Assembly: GCF_901709675.1 (NCBI RefSeq)
Contig: NC_051087.1
Location: 3,650,001 to 3,714,000, forward strand
DNA from: Syngnathus acus
Lineage: Eukaryota; Chordata; Actinopteri; Syngnathiformes; Syngnathidae
Direction: 5' to 3'
DNA length: 64,000 nt
Shown: in pieces, positions 38,991 to 50,200 of the stretch
Numbering within the stretch: position 1 is the first letter of the stretch
Layout of the letters: every line of letters begins with the position of its first letter
Program-made: the position numbers and the translations under genes
Notes under the pieces: model-generated
What the model saw: the letters and a program-made list of their open reading frames with translations, nothing else
Told to the model about the DNA's origin: nothing
Databases searched by the model: none

Positions 38991-39187
38991 TACTTGAAAG
39001 TCAACAAAGCATGCAGGGAAAACCTCTTGCCTTGTGACGATGGACAAGGGAGCGTCATTATGCACCAGAAGTGGCGTAAATAAAGGAGTGCCTTGAACGC
39101 CTCTTCATTTGCAGTGATGACCTCACCAAGCACCCCGTTCTCAGCCCCCCATCAACTCCACATTTTAGTTAGCCTGCTCTTAGTTAA

Positions 39188-39542
39188 CAACAATCATGCT
39201 TGAAAATCAGTGGGAAGAACAAAATCGTATTGAATCCCCACTCCAATATTGTTACAATAAAATCTTTTTTTTTCTGCAGGATTTGTTTCCGAATGATGGC
39301 CTGTGCATTGCTTACACGATCGTGTCCCAACGATTTCGGGCTTAAGATGTCCACATCTCACGAAATAAAAACAAGCCATGCCACCAATGGTACGCAAGTG
39401 AAACCACAGAGGCTATTTCAGTGACGTTCCATTCCTTTATGGTCTTTGTGTGTCCACAATCGTTGTCATTGTGATTTTTTTTTTTTTTAGTTATTTCTTA
39501 ATTAGGTTGGATGTCTTTTTGGTCGCGACGATTTCTACTACT
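39188..39542 (+). repeat. Left arm of an inverted duplication around the Ig-like gene
   Basis: Matches the reverse complement of 44078-44580 over nearly its whole length, including GGCTTAAGATGTCCACATCT, GCCATGCCACCAATGGTA, GTGTCCACAATCGT and TTAGGTTGGATGTCTTTTT. Confidence 0.85.
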
Positions 39543-39899
39543 GCCACTAAAGGCACCACCGGGATAAGGGGCACTCGAATGTCGAGAAGACGGCTGTGTA
39601 TCTGCTCAGTGGAGTTGGAAAAGAATCGAAAAGACTTCTGGAAGGACAAAACGTGCCGGTCGTCGTGACTCGGAACCGCAACAGTTATGACATTGTGTAA
39701 AGACTTAAAGGAGACTAGCAGGCAGCTGTATGGCGTAAGACAAAGGGGGTTATGTAAGGTTACGCGGCCGCTTTTGTGTCCGTGTATCACGCACGCACGC
39801 ACGCACGCACTCGTCATAAAGTTCCCAAATGCAGCCAATGAACGAGCAACAAATGTGCAAACTTTCGAAGCGCCATTGAAGATGACGGCGATTGAGAGC

Positions 39900-39906
39900 T
39901 TTATAG
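39900..39906 (+). promoter_or_regulatory. TATA-like element of the Ig-like gene
   Basis: TTTATAG lies about 130 bases before the ATG at 40034, and no other TATA-like word is close. It would put the transcript start near 39930. Confidence 0.4.
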
Positions 39907-40033
39907 GAAGCTCGCTCGCTGCGTTCTTTCGGCTCGTTTAGTTCAGTGGATTCGCCTGCTCGCATCACTTCACGCGACTCCAGCACCAGCAGGTCCGAAC
40001 GCTTCCTCCCTTCCTAGTCATCCCCGAAAGAAG

Positions 40034-43000
40034 ATGAACTTCTCCAAGCTGCTGTGCTTGGTGCTCGTGTGCAGCGAGCCATTTGGGCAAGGTAAGGCCG
40101 TTGAATTCAATGACTATGTTGCTAACCATTTTGCGCAAGCTTTTAGGCGCATGAATAAAACTGGACTTAGGAGACGACGCTTTTGTTGTGTGCGCGCGCG
40201 CCTTGCTTTTTCTCTGCCACATCACTTTACTTATACTCTATAAACAATAAATTCGGATTTTTGTAAACAAATTGAAATACATTTTTCATTTTCAAACAGA
40301 ATATGGCGTTTTTGAATCTAGATAACATGTTCCCTTGATTTCAAAGAAAGCCTATATTTAAAAAAAATAATTCAAAACCACCCATGGAAACTTTCATTGC
40401 AAACCATTAAGAAAGAATTCCGATTTTTGTTTTAAACAGTTAAAGGGATTCACATTATAAATTTTCCAACCAAACATGGCGTTATAGATCATTATAATGT
40501 GTTCTCTTGATTTCAAAGAAAGCCTATTTTAAAAAAACAAAAACATTTCAAACCACTCGTGGAAACTATCATTGCAAACGATATACACTGTTAGGAATAA
40601 ATTCGGACCTTTTTTCAAACAATTAAAAGACATGGTTTTAAAGAAAGCCTTTTTAAAAAAAACATTCCAAACGTGGAAACTTTCTCATTGCAAATGCTAT
40701 CATCTTTAAAGAATAAATTCAGATTTTTTTTAACAAATAAAGGGAATCACATTTTGCATGTTCAAACTGAACATTGCGTTTTAAATATAGATAATCAAAA
40801 TGTTACCTTGGTTTCAAAGAACCCCTATTTCAAAGAATACATTTAAAAGCACTCGTTGCAAACGGTTTACACTATAGAGAATAAATTGAGATTTTTTTGG
40901 AACAAAAAAAGGAATCAGTTTGCGTTCAAACAGCACACGTTTTTTTTTCTCCCTTTAATCCAAAAGTTAATTTGGTTTCAAAGACAACCTATTCAAAACA
41001 AAACATTTCTAACCACAAAACCACTAACCACTCTAGCCACAAAAAGGCTAATAATCACATTTTGCATTTTCACACAGAACATGACGTTTTTCGTTAAAAA
41101 CAAACATTGACAACCACTCATGGTATAGAGTAAAAAATAATTCATTCAGAAAGCAAGGGAATCACATTTTGCTTTTACAAACAGAACTCGGTGGGGAGGA
41201 GTAGAGATCATCGAAATATGTTCCCTTTGTTTTTGTTTGAAACAACATTTCAAACCACTCATAGAAAAGAAGACAAGACAGACACATTCAATTTGGTCTT
41301 ACGCATGGCGGATTACAATTTGGATCCAGTGGTGTAACGTAAATAACAAAGACAACAATTGACAATGGCAAAATGAATATTCAGAAATGAACATGGCAAA
41401 TAGCGTCTAACATGCTTTCCTCAAATGTGTACTTTGCACACAGACCAGACCAGAGTGGGTGATACTTTGCCCTCTTCTGCTTTTCTAGTGCTGGCGGACA
41501 CGACACCAGTATGCAACGGCAACGATGATGGCAACACAATTGTGCAGTGCAGGGGCAAGAAGGGCGGAGCGCTCAAATTGAAAGTCACAGGCACAGTTCC
41601 TAGCGGTAATCCGGATGTCACGTGGCATAAGAATTCCAAACTTGATCCTGGCATCAAGTACACGTTTACTGGTGACAACAACATCGAACTGGAGATCCTG
41701 AACCTGGCAGACAGCGACGAGGGAGAGTACAAAGCCCAAGACATCACACCAGTCGAAAAGTTCAATGTCCAAGGTTAGATGTTGCAGGACAGCCGCTGGC
41801 CGCACGAAAGCTTCTTGTGCACCGTTTCCTTCGCATGTTTTAGGAATGTGGGGGGGAAAGGCACGCCCACAGGGACAACACGCACACACTCCACACAGGG
41901 AAACTCTCTTATGCTCAGGAGAAAAGTTGGAGAAAAATGTCCAAAATTTGACCAAAATAGCAAAACATCTCGGCGTCCTTTTCAAAGGGTCCACTTAGCG
42001 CCACAGTCTTTGCTCCAATGTACTTTGCGCACAGACCAGAGTGAGTGATTCTGCTTTTCTTGTGCTGGCAGTGGTGGACTGCTTGGGTGGCAAATCCTCC
42101 GAACCAGCCGGCCTGTGCCAGGGCAAGCCTGGTGGCAGCATCAAATTGGGGCTGTCAGACGGAAGTGGCACCTCACTCTCCTGGAAGAAGGGCACGGACA
42201 CGATTGCGGCCAGTGGTGAAAAGTACGGTCCAGTCAACGAGGCTACCCTGATGATCAAGAACCTGGACGTCGACGACGAGACAGAGTTCTCGGGCGGCGT
42301 CACCGGCGCAATGGAAAAGTTTTCCGTCCAAGGTTTGATGTTGCAGGAAAGCCGCTCGCTCGCCACGCGAAAGCTTTTTGCGCACCATATATTGACGTAG
42401 GCACAATCAACGCACGCGCGCACACATTTGCAGGCTTGGATTCTCCTGGCAAGCCACAAAAGAGCAAGTCAGGAAAACAAGAAGGTGCACATGACAGCAC
42501 CTTAGCCAAATGATTACCAAACATTTTGCTAAATGTACACTCACAATCCATCCCGTGTTACCAGAATGTACATCTGCTTTTCTTGTGCTGGCAGTGGCCG
42601 ACTGCTTTGGCGCCACGGGCAGCAACGTGGCGTGCCAGGGCGAGCTGACCAAAGCCCTCAAATTGAGAATCTCAGCCGCAGTTAGTGGTTCTAATGTCAA
42701 ATGGGAGAAAGAGGGCGGCAAGCTCCCCGCCAGCAGCAAGAAAGTAGGAACCAATGACGTAGGTCTGAAACTCACGGCCCTGACACCAGCCGACGCGGGA
42801 ACCTACAAGGCCACCTACGACGGCAACACTGTGTCCTTCGCTGTCCGCATTCCGGGTGAGTTTGATGTTGCAGGACAATCCACTCACTGGCCGAAAAGCT
42901 TTGATTGATCCGGAAACATTTTGCATTTCATTGGCAGTGGAAACCAACCAATAAGCTAGCCCATTCAGCAGCACTTTTTGTTTTACAAACCGCACTCGCA

Positions 43001-43302
43001 GTACTGCGCGCAAAAGTGTGCGGCAAGTTCAAACGTTGCCAGCTGACCTTTTCCAATTGCCATTCTCCCATTCAGGTCTGTCAGGAAACGGCGAGAGCGA
43101 CACCAAAAAGGAGTCAACTGAGAACGGCAAGGACAACAGCGGCGGCGGCGGCAGCAGTAACAGCGGCACTGACCAAGTCAATTTGGGCGAGGGCAAGGGC
43201 ACGGGCGCCGGCGATCACGGCGGCGTCGGCGGCCTGTCCTACTCACCTGCTCTGCTGGTGACGGTCACCCTGGTGCATCTGCTGCTTCAGCTGGCCGACT
43301 AG
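40034..43302 (+). CDS. Unrecognised secreted/GPI-type protein with three Ig-like domains
   Basis: I do not recognise this gene. Exons: 40034-40091, 41489-41773, 42072-42332, 42595-42855, 43076-43302; sum 1,092 nt, 363 residues, all introns in phase 1. Exon 1 encodes a signal peptide (MNFSKLLCLVLVCSEPFGQG). Each of the next three exons encodes one domain of about 87-95 residues with Ig-like marks: a tryptophan in strand C (VTWHKN, LSWKKG, VKWEKE) and a DxGxY-like turn (DSDEGEYK, PADAGTYK; degenerate in domain 2). The cysteine after that Tyr is missing, and both cysteines sit near the domain start (CNGNDDGNTIVQC, CLGGKSSEPAGLC, CFGATGSNVAC). The last exon is a Gly/Ser/Asn/Lys-rich stalk ending in a hydrophobic tail (YSPALLVTVTLVHLLLQLAD), as in GPI-anchored proteins. 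Poly(A) signal AATAAA is at 43612-43617. A role at the cell surface is inferred; ligand and function are unknown. Confidence 0.8.
40245..41000 (+). repeat. Long-unit satellite in intron 1 of the Ig-like gene
   Basis: At least five degenerate units of about 120-175 bp, each starting near AATAAATTCGGATTTTT (about 40245, 40415, 40590, 40710, 40880) and containing TTTCAAAGAAAGCCTATTT and GGAAACTTTCATTGCAAA variants. Weaker relatives continue to about 41250. Confidence 0.75.
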
Positions 43303-44077
43303 AAGACAGCAGCAAGCTGAAGGTGGAGGCAGAAAAAGCCAGCGCCGGCCGGCCGGCCAGCCAGCCCACCAGCCATTGATTGGTCTCTGCATGCGTTCTA
43401 CTACCATTGATTTGCCACTGTACATTTTGCCATTGAATTGCCACCATAGGCGCATTTAGTCGTTGATTAAGCTTACATTTGCCACTGTAGGCGCATTTAG
43501 TAGGTAAGTTTTGGCGCATTTAGTCATTGATTAAGCTCATGGAGTTAGATTTGCTTTTCCTTGGATTGCTTGAACTCAATGCTGCTCGATTGTTCTCTTT
43601 TCCCTATATTCAATAAAGTCATCAATCTTTGTTTTGAATGAGCTCATTCGCAAACGGCGGCTACATTTAGGGCTTTAATGACACACACAATATGATTGAT
43701 TGATCATTGCGTAAGCTGAGTGTTGAACAAACTTGCTGCATCCACCAAAGAGGAAATTGTGTTTGTCTTTTTCTCTTTGCCAAAAGTACATGCTTCATAA
43801 AGTTAAAAAATTAAAAGAAAAATCACATGGAAAGGCTAAAGGAAATTCGGAGAAAATGTCTTTGCTTTAATGAAAGCCTTACTAATTATTGCAGCTCCCT
43901 CTCACTAATATTTGGAGTAAATACATACAGACCAAATACCACGTTTTCAGAATGAAAACATTGACAAGAATAATTAACATACATGGAAACAAACAATTTG
44001 TATTATTGTGCTGAAAGTGATAGTGATATTGTTTCGGTAAACTTAAATAATCCATAATCCATCTAATATTTATATTT

Positions 44078-44580
<503 letters not shown>

Positions 44581-45007
44581 TTTTATTGTTTGTGTGGGGA
44601 AAAGAATTTTTTATTTTTTAGTGCTGCTACAAAATGCCATTGCCGGTTACCTAAAACAAAATGGCTGACTTATTCAACTGTAAGTCTTTGAAGCACCTGC
44701 GCAAGCCTGGCTTTTCCCGCCCCACGCAAGCGTGTGTACTTAGTGTACGTACTTGCACCGTTTGACAGGACAAAGTGACAAAGCGCAGGCTAACTGAAAC
44801 GTGGAGTCGATGCCTAAGTGTGTGTGTGTGTGTGTGTGTCTGTTCTTATTTCCTTTTAGTATGTGATGCACAGCATACTTTCTCCAGCTATAATTGTATG
44901 TCGTAGTACCAAGACCGATCAGAGTGCCGCAGGTATTATTGGAGGAATAAAGTGTCGTAATGAACACTTATGCCTAGTATGCTACTGTATATTGATATTG
45001 TCTAGAC

Positions 45008-45382
45008 CAGGGGTGCCCAAACTTTTTCAGCTCGCGAGCTACTTTTGAAATGACCAAGTCACAAAGATCTACCCACTAAAAAAAATAATAATTTGATATG
45101 TCATCGTGAAAAAAAAGTCCTACTCCCATTTCCTATGAAAGTGATACTTCTTACTATGGCCAGCTGCCCCACCCATTTTTATACCCTTTCTTAAGTTTAA
45201 GAGAAAAAACAGGGTTCTGACAATTGGAGGGAACTCACGAGCTAGCGTGTTTGTGTTGTGTTGTTAGCGCCGTTGTTTGTACACGGGTCAAGTGCGAAAA
45301 AAACATTTTAATATCACGCGATCGACCAATAGTGGCTTGGCGATCGACCGGTCGATCGCGATCGACGTATTGGGCACCCCTG
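45008..45382 (+). mobile_element. Non-autonomous hAT element, copy 2
   Basis: Same family as 37399-37794. Ends CAGGGGTGCCCAA / TTGGGCACCCCTG, flanked by 8-bp duplications GTCTAGAC (45000-45007 and 45383-45390). About 105 bases right of the element also match those right of copy 1. Confidence 0.9.
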
Positions 45383-45777
45383 GTCTAGACAATATTTGAG
45401 TATCTCAAAAAAACATTGTGCAAGTTTCATGTTGATTGCAAATGTGCCTACTCGTTCACTGTTAAAACAAATAAAAAGGTGTGATTTTGGATACTATGCA
45501 ATTAAAAATTCATTGTCAAAGCCATAATAAAATAGTTTAAATGCCTTTTGTTTCCCTGTATTGGTTGAACGCCGAAGATAACGTCAATAAAAGCAAACCT
45601 TACAGAACGACCTGATTCATAGTCCTCATTTGCGTGCGCGCGCCGCACGTTTGCATGAAGGTGCGCGCGCACGCTTTGCCTGGCAAAGCAGGCGGCCGCC
45701 ACGCCCCTAAAGTCCTCCCGCATCCAGTCGCACACTATCCGCATCCTCTTCATCCACATCTTCGCTGTTAGCGGGAC

Positions 45778-45788
45778 TATATATATAA
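45778..45788 (+). promoter_or_regulatory. gng13: TATA box of gng13
   Basis: TATATATATAA lies about 30 bases before a likely transcript start near 45815. The non-coding first exon ends at 45872 before a GTAGGC donor. Confidence 0.6.
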
Positions 45789-46509
45789 GCAGGGCGACGT
45801 CAGAGCTCATTACCGACCACACAGCGTCGCCTTCGCCCGTCATCGGCTGCTGATCACCCGGCGGACTTTCCGGTAGGCCCCGATGCGCGAATGCTTTCCT
45901 TCCTCCTCACTTTAAAGCACCCGATCTCAAATTCTGCGTATTATTGTGCTGATTAATTGAGAGGGTTGGGGGATGACATCGGAAGAGGTCTCATTTGGTG
46001 AAGCGCTAACCGTGACAGACGCACGGAGGGGCGGATGATGACGGAGGACGACAGTCGACCTACTTACGAGATCCATTAAACAGATGAGGGGGATGTGTTC
46101 TTTGGCAAAGAGAGCCGTGATCGACGAATCCTTAGCGGGGGTCTCAAGCGTCCTCTTCCGGCTTTATGAGCAGCATCTTGGCAGGGCGGGGCACACAAGA
46201 ACAGAGGCGTTATATGAAGATGTAATTATGTATACAATTAAGTGCTTAAGCTCACTGTAACGTTTGATTCTTCGCTACTCCCCAAAACGTTCAATGACCT
46301 GGTATTGGACGTTGAGCAGAGACGGAATAACAAACTGGACGTAACCTGACCCCTGTATAATCAGTTCAAAATCATTGAATAAATAAAATGTAAAATTAAG
46401 AATTATTCAAAATAAAAAATGACCATCTAGTATTTGAAAAGTGGATCTATTTTAAGAATGGCAGCTTGAATAACACTTTCTTGTTCTTTTAGTGTCACTA
46501 ATATCGACT

Positions 46510-46912
46510 ATGGACGACTTAGACGTTCCCCAGATGCGGAGGGAAGTGGAATCGCTTCAGTATCAGCTCGCCATCAACAGGGAGAAGTCTTCTATCACGG
46601 TCACTGAGTGAGTTTGAGTTTGGTCGCAATTTAAAATGATTAAAAATGATCATCTGAGGAAATCAATATATATGGACAATTATGGGCCTGCAAATAAATA
46701 CAATTTCTCGAGTGCCATTTACTTTAAAAACAACTGATGGTCAACTAAAAGGACTGCTAGTGTTGCCCACCCCGTTCACGATCATCAAGTGCGTCTTCTT
46801 CTTCAGGTTGGTGAAGTGGATCGAGAGCTGCGTGTGCGAGGACCCTTTTCTGAACCCGGAGCTGATGAGAGCCAATCCTTGGGTGGAGAAGGGGAAGTGC
46901 GTGATCCTCTGA
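46510..46912 (+). CDS. gng13: G protein gamma-13 subunit
   Basis: The gamma subunit that pairs with G-beta, known from taste and olfactory cells and retinal bipolar cells. Two coding exons, 46510-46607 and 46807-46912, give 67 residues, the same length as human. It begins MDDLDVPQMRREVESLQYQL, keeps the DPFLNPELM and NPWVEKGKC motifs, and ends in CVIL, a CaaX box that predicts geranylgeranylation. The non-coding part of exon 2 starts at 46493, after a CTTTTAG acceptor. Poly(A) signal AATAAA is at 47183-47188. It converges on chtf18, the same pairing as in human 16p13.3. Confidence 0.97.
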
Positions 46913-47254
46913 TGATGGCACTCGCATCAAAATACGTCTCCACAGTCAATGCACGGATGCACCACGTATAATGTGCGCGCACATCCACACACACTGCACT
47001 AAAAACACACACAGAGCACACACTCACTCAACTCACACTATGACTATTTATTTATTTGGATTTTTTGAATGCTCTTGTGTAAGAACTGCCGTGTGTGTGG
47101 TGAATGTGTGCGTGCGTGCATGCACAGCACCGAGTAGCTTTTAGATGTTTGTTTTTATTGTCTCTTTACACTGTCAATCAAAAATAAAGACTGTTTAGAA
47201 TTTAACAAAACAGGTGGAACACCTTTTTTTTGGGTGGTGGTTGACAGGAGGGTG

Positions 47255-50200
47255 CTACAGAAGTTCCCGGATGTATACGTTCCGACGCACGGCGTTGGAC
47301 ATTCCCTCGTTGAAGCGGAACCACACGTCGCTGTTGCCCACCGCCTTCCCCATGGCGAGCACGATACACTTCTGGCCTGCAGAGAGAGAATAAAATTTCA
47401 AGAGCACAATCAAAGAAATTTCAAAATTCGACATAATGGTTTTTATCAGATGTTAGTAAAATTATAGTCACTGTTTTATTTTCTGAGGAACAAAAAAAAT
47501 TGTTTTTGGTACCTGTGTCTGAAGTGGTCGTCTGTTTGGGTGCAACAGGGCGACCGAAAAAGTCCACCGCTTGCTATCAGGATGCAAAAGAGAACTTAAC
47601 AATTTAGAAACACTTTTTGCCATATTTGTTACGACTGACCCGAGGACGCACTGAAAACTCACTAGCAGTTGCTAAATCAGTCTCAAGTCCAAAATGACCT
47701 AAATGAAGGTCAATAAATACTTTATGTGTCATCATCCCAATTTAAGTTCCAACATGAGGGACTAAATCCCGGTTGGATCCAATTGTCCTCATTTCTATTT
47801 AAGACGACTAGCAATGCTACTCACTAGCACCATCTAAAGGCAGCTGCTGAAACCTACACATAACAAAAAAATAGCATCTCACCCTGGGCTCCACTGAGGT
47901 CTGCTTGACAATGTTTTCCAGCCTCTGATGATGGTTCCTGCTTGATTTGGGAGCAGCGCTTGCTTTCTCTAACTCTTTCTGCATGCCACACACAAAATAG
48001 TAACTAAGTTGTTATAAGGGAGTATGAATAGAAGAACAATTAATCATCAGGCCAATTGAATCTCCCAATATTGCAAAGATCGAAATCGGTCTGTCCCTAA
48101 TAATACTAATTTTTAAAAAGTGTAACCACTGTGGGGTTCCGCTGTAACATCAGCTGCTCAGCCCTCCTCATCTTCTCCTGCTCCATCTCCCTGCTGATGG
48201 TTTGCTTGGCCTGATAGGTCAACTGGCGACGTGGAGGCAGGCCCGAGAACCTCACCACGTCTTCCACACGCCTGCAGACACACAGCCGCAGTAAGAACAA
48301 CTCCACACATATGCTGAGTGTCGTTTACAGTCTTGAGGGGAGAAATGAGTGTTCACGTTTCATGGGTTATGCAGTACATCTGAAACCAAACCTGCATTTA
48401 ATCATTTTTTGAAACCATAATCCTCTTAGCATTGCTCTTCACCCCCCCTACTCTCCATGCACTCAATACATTCCTATAATTATCACAACATTCATTTCTG
48501 TAATGGCATGTTTTCATCAATGATCGGACTTGGTGGAATGTTCGGGTTGTTGTCCTGCCGCGTAACCCACTACAAAATACCAAGTGACCCGTTTTCATCT
48601 TACAAAATATTAAAAAAATAAATAAGACAAAAACAAATTGAAAAAAAAAGGCATTTAGAAAAAAATCAAAGCTATGCAAGCCAATTGTAAAAAAATAAAA
48701 TAATCAAAATTAACCGAATTAAAAATAAAGTCAAGGCAGCAAAAAAATAAATAAAAACAACAATGAAAACAAACACCGGGGTTGTGTGTACTCACGGCTC
48801 CAGGATGTACGTGTACTGCCCCTCGGGCGTGCGGTCCTGCCGGTACGAGAGGTTGTACGCCAACATGGTGTCGATCAGCTCGCTCATCTGCTCCTTTTCT
48901 CTGCAACTGAACAGCTGCGGGTTCACCTGGACGACATGCGAGATTTTATTGATCTATATCTTGCCATGGGGTCATGATTTAAGAAGAGCTTGAGGTATTT
49001 CTACGAACGGGGCGAAGCTTGGGACAGATGATATCAAGTAGCAGCGTGAGAATGTCCAGGGTGAGGTTAAGGTGGCTGATCCTGGTCTTGATGCGAGCCG
49101 GAACGTCGGACAACATGGTGGACAGAGCGTTCCTGCTACTCTGGAGAAGAGTGCTTGCCTGCGGAAAACAACACACCGATTCACGGTTCTCAGTAATCGG
49201 CACAGTAGTCTACTAGGCCCGGGTGTTCAAAGCAGAAGTTTTGGCATTCATTATCTGTATGCATCTATTCAAGAGTTACGTTTCACCTCCTGGTGGCTAT
49301 GTGGGTAGCTGAGGCGCGGCACGTGAGGGTGCGCAAACAGGAAGTGATAAGCGACGGACAGGAAGGGAAGGTACTTCATGAGAGTGAAGTTCTGCCCGTG
49401 CAGGATGACTCGATTGAGCCGGTCGGAAAAGACCATCCAGTCCAGAGCGTCGCACACGTTCTGCAGGTTGGGATCGCGGACTCTCATGGATAGGAAGTTG
49501 TCGTACAAACCCTGAGGGGAAGGGACGGTGATATCAGGGTGCTACCGGTGCAGGAAAATGTTGCATAATATGGCAGGTTTATTACCTGAGAAACTTTTTC
49601 ATACTCTCCACTAGATGTGGCCAAGTCAAGAATGTGCTGGAACCTCTGACTGCCGCCTCCTGAACCGGGGACATCCTCGAAGCGCTCGCCGATACGTTTT
49701 CTGAGAAAATAGGTGCAGTGCGTCGATTCTGTTAAGTCCGCAACCTGGGCGGTGTCAGGCAACTGAAATACATTTTGATTTATGATCCATACAGGTGATC
49801 AGATTTGAGAACATTTCAATTCCGTTTCATGTTAATTTTTATTTTTTTTTTTAATTTTGGAATGGTGTGGACAACTCCATGGTGCGCTGCTCATAGTTTG
49901 AATGGAGCCACTGTACCGTTTAGCGCGTGGCAACTGGAAGATCTCCTGCCACAGATAGAACAATCCTTTATTTTGGTCCTTCTGGCCCACAGACACACTC
50001 TGGATGATCCTGCTGTTGAGCTGCTTGTGGCCACGGCCGAACAGGAACTGCAAAAAAAAATAAAAAATAAATACACATAATAAATACATTGTTCTGTAAC
50101 CACGCTTACATCTCAAATCATCTTTTGCCATTCAAATAAAATAAAAAAATGTCATTAAATCGGTCCCAGCACACAATAACATGAATAAAATAAATATTTG

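Noticed and set aside
49701-49765. In-frame upstream extension of chtf18 exon 15 ([14 protein letters not shown]...)
   Set aside because: Using it would need a different phase from the preceding exon. The acceptor CTATTTTCTCAG at 49701 gives the right phase and restores the family sequence RAKRKRIG.
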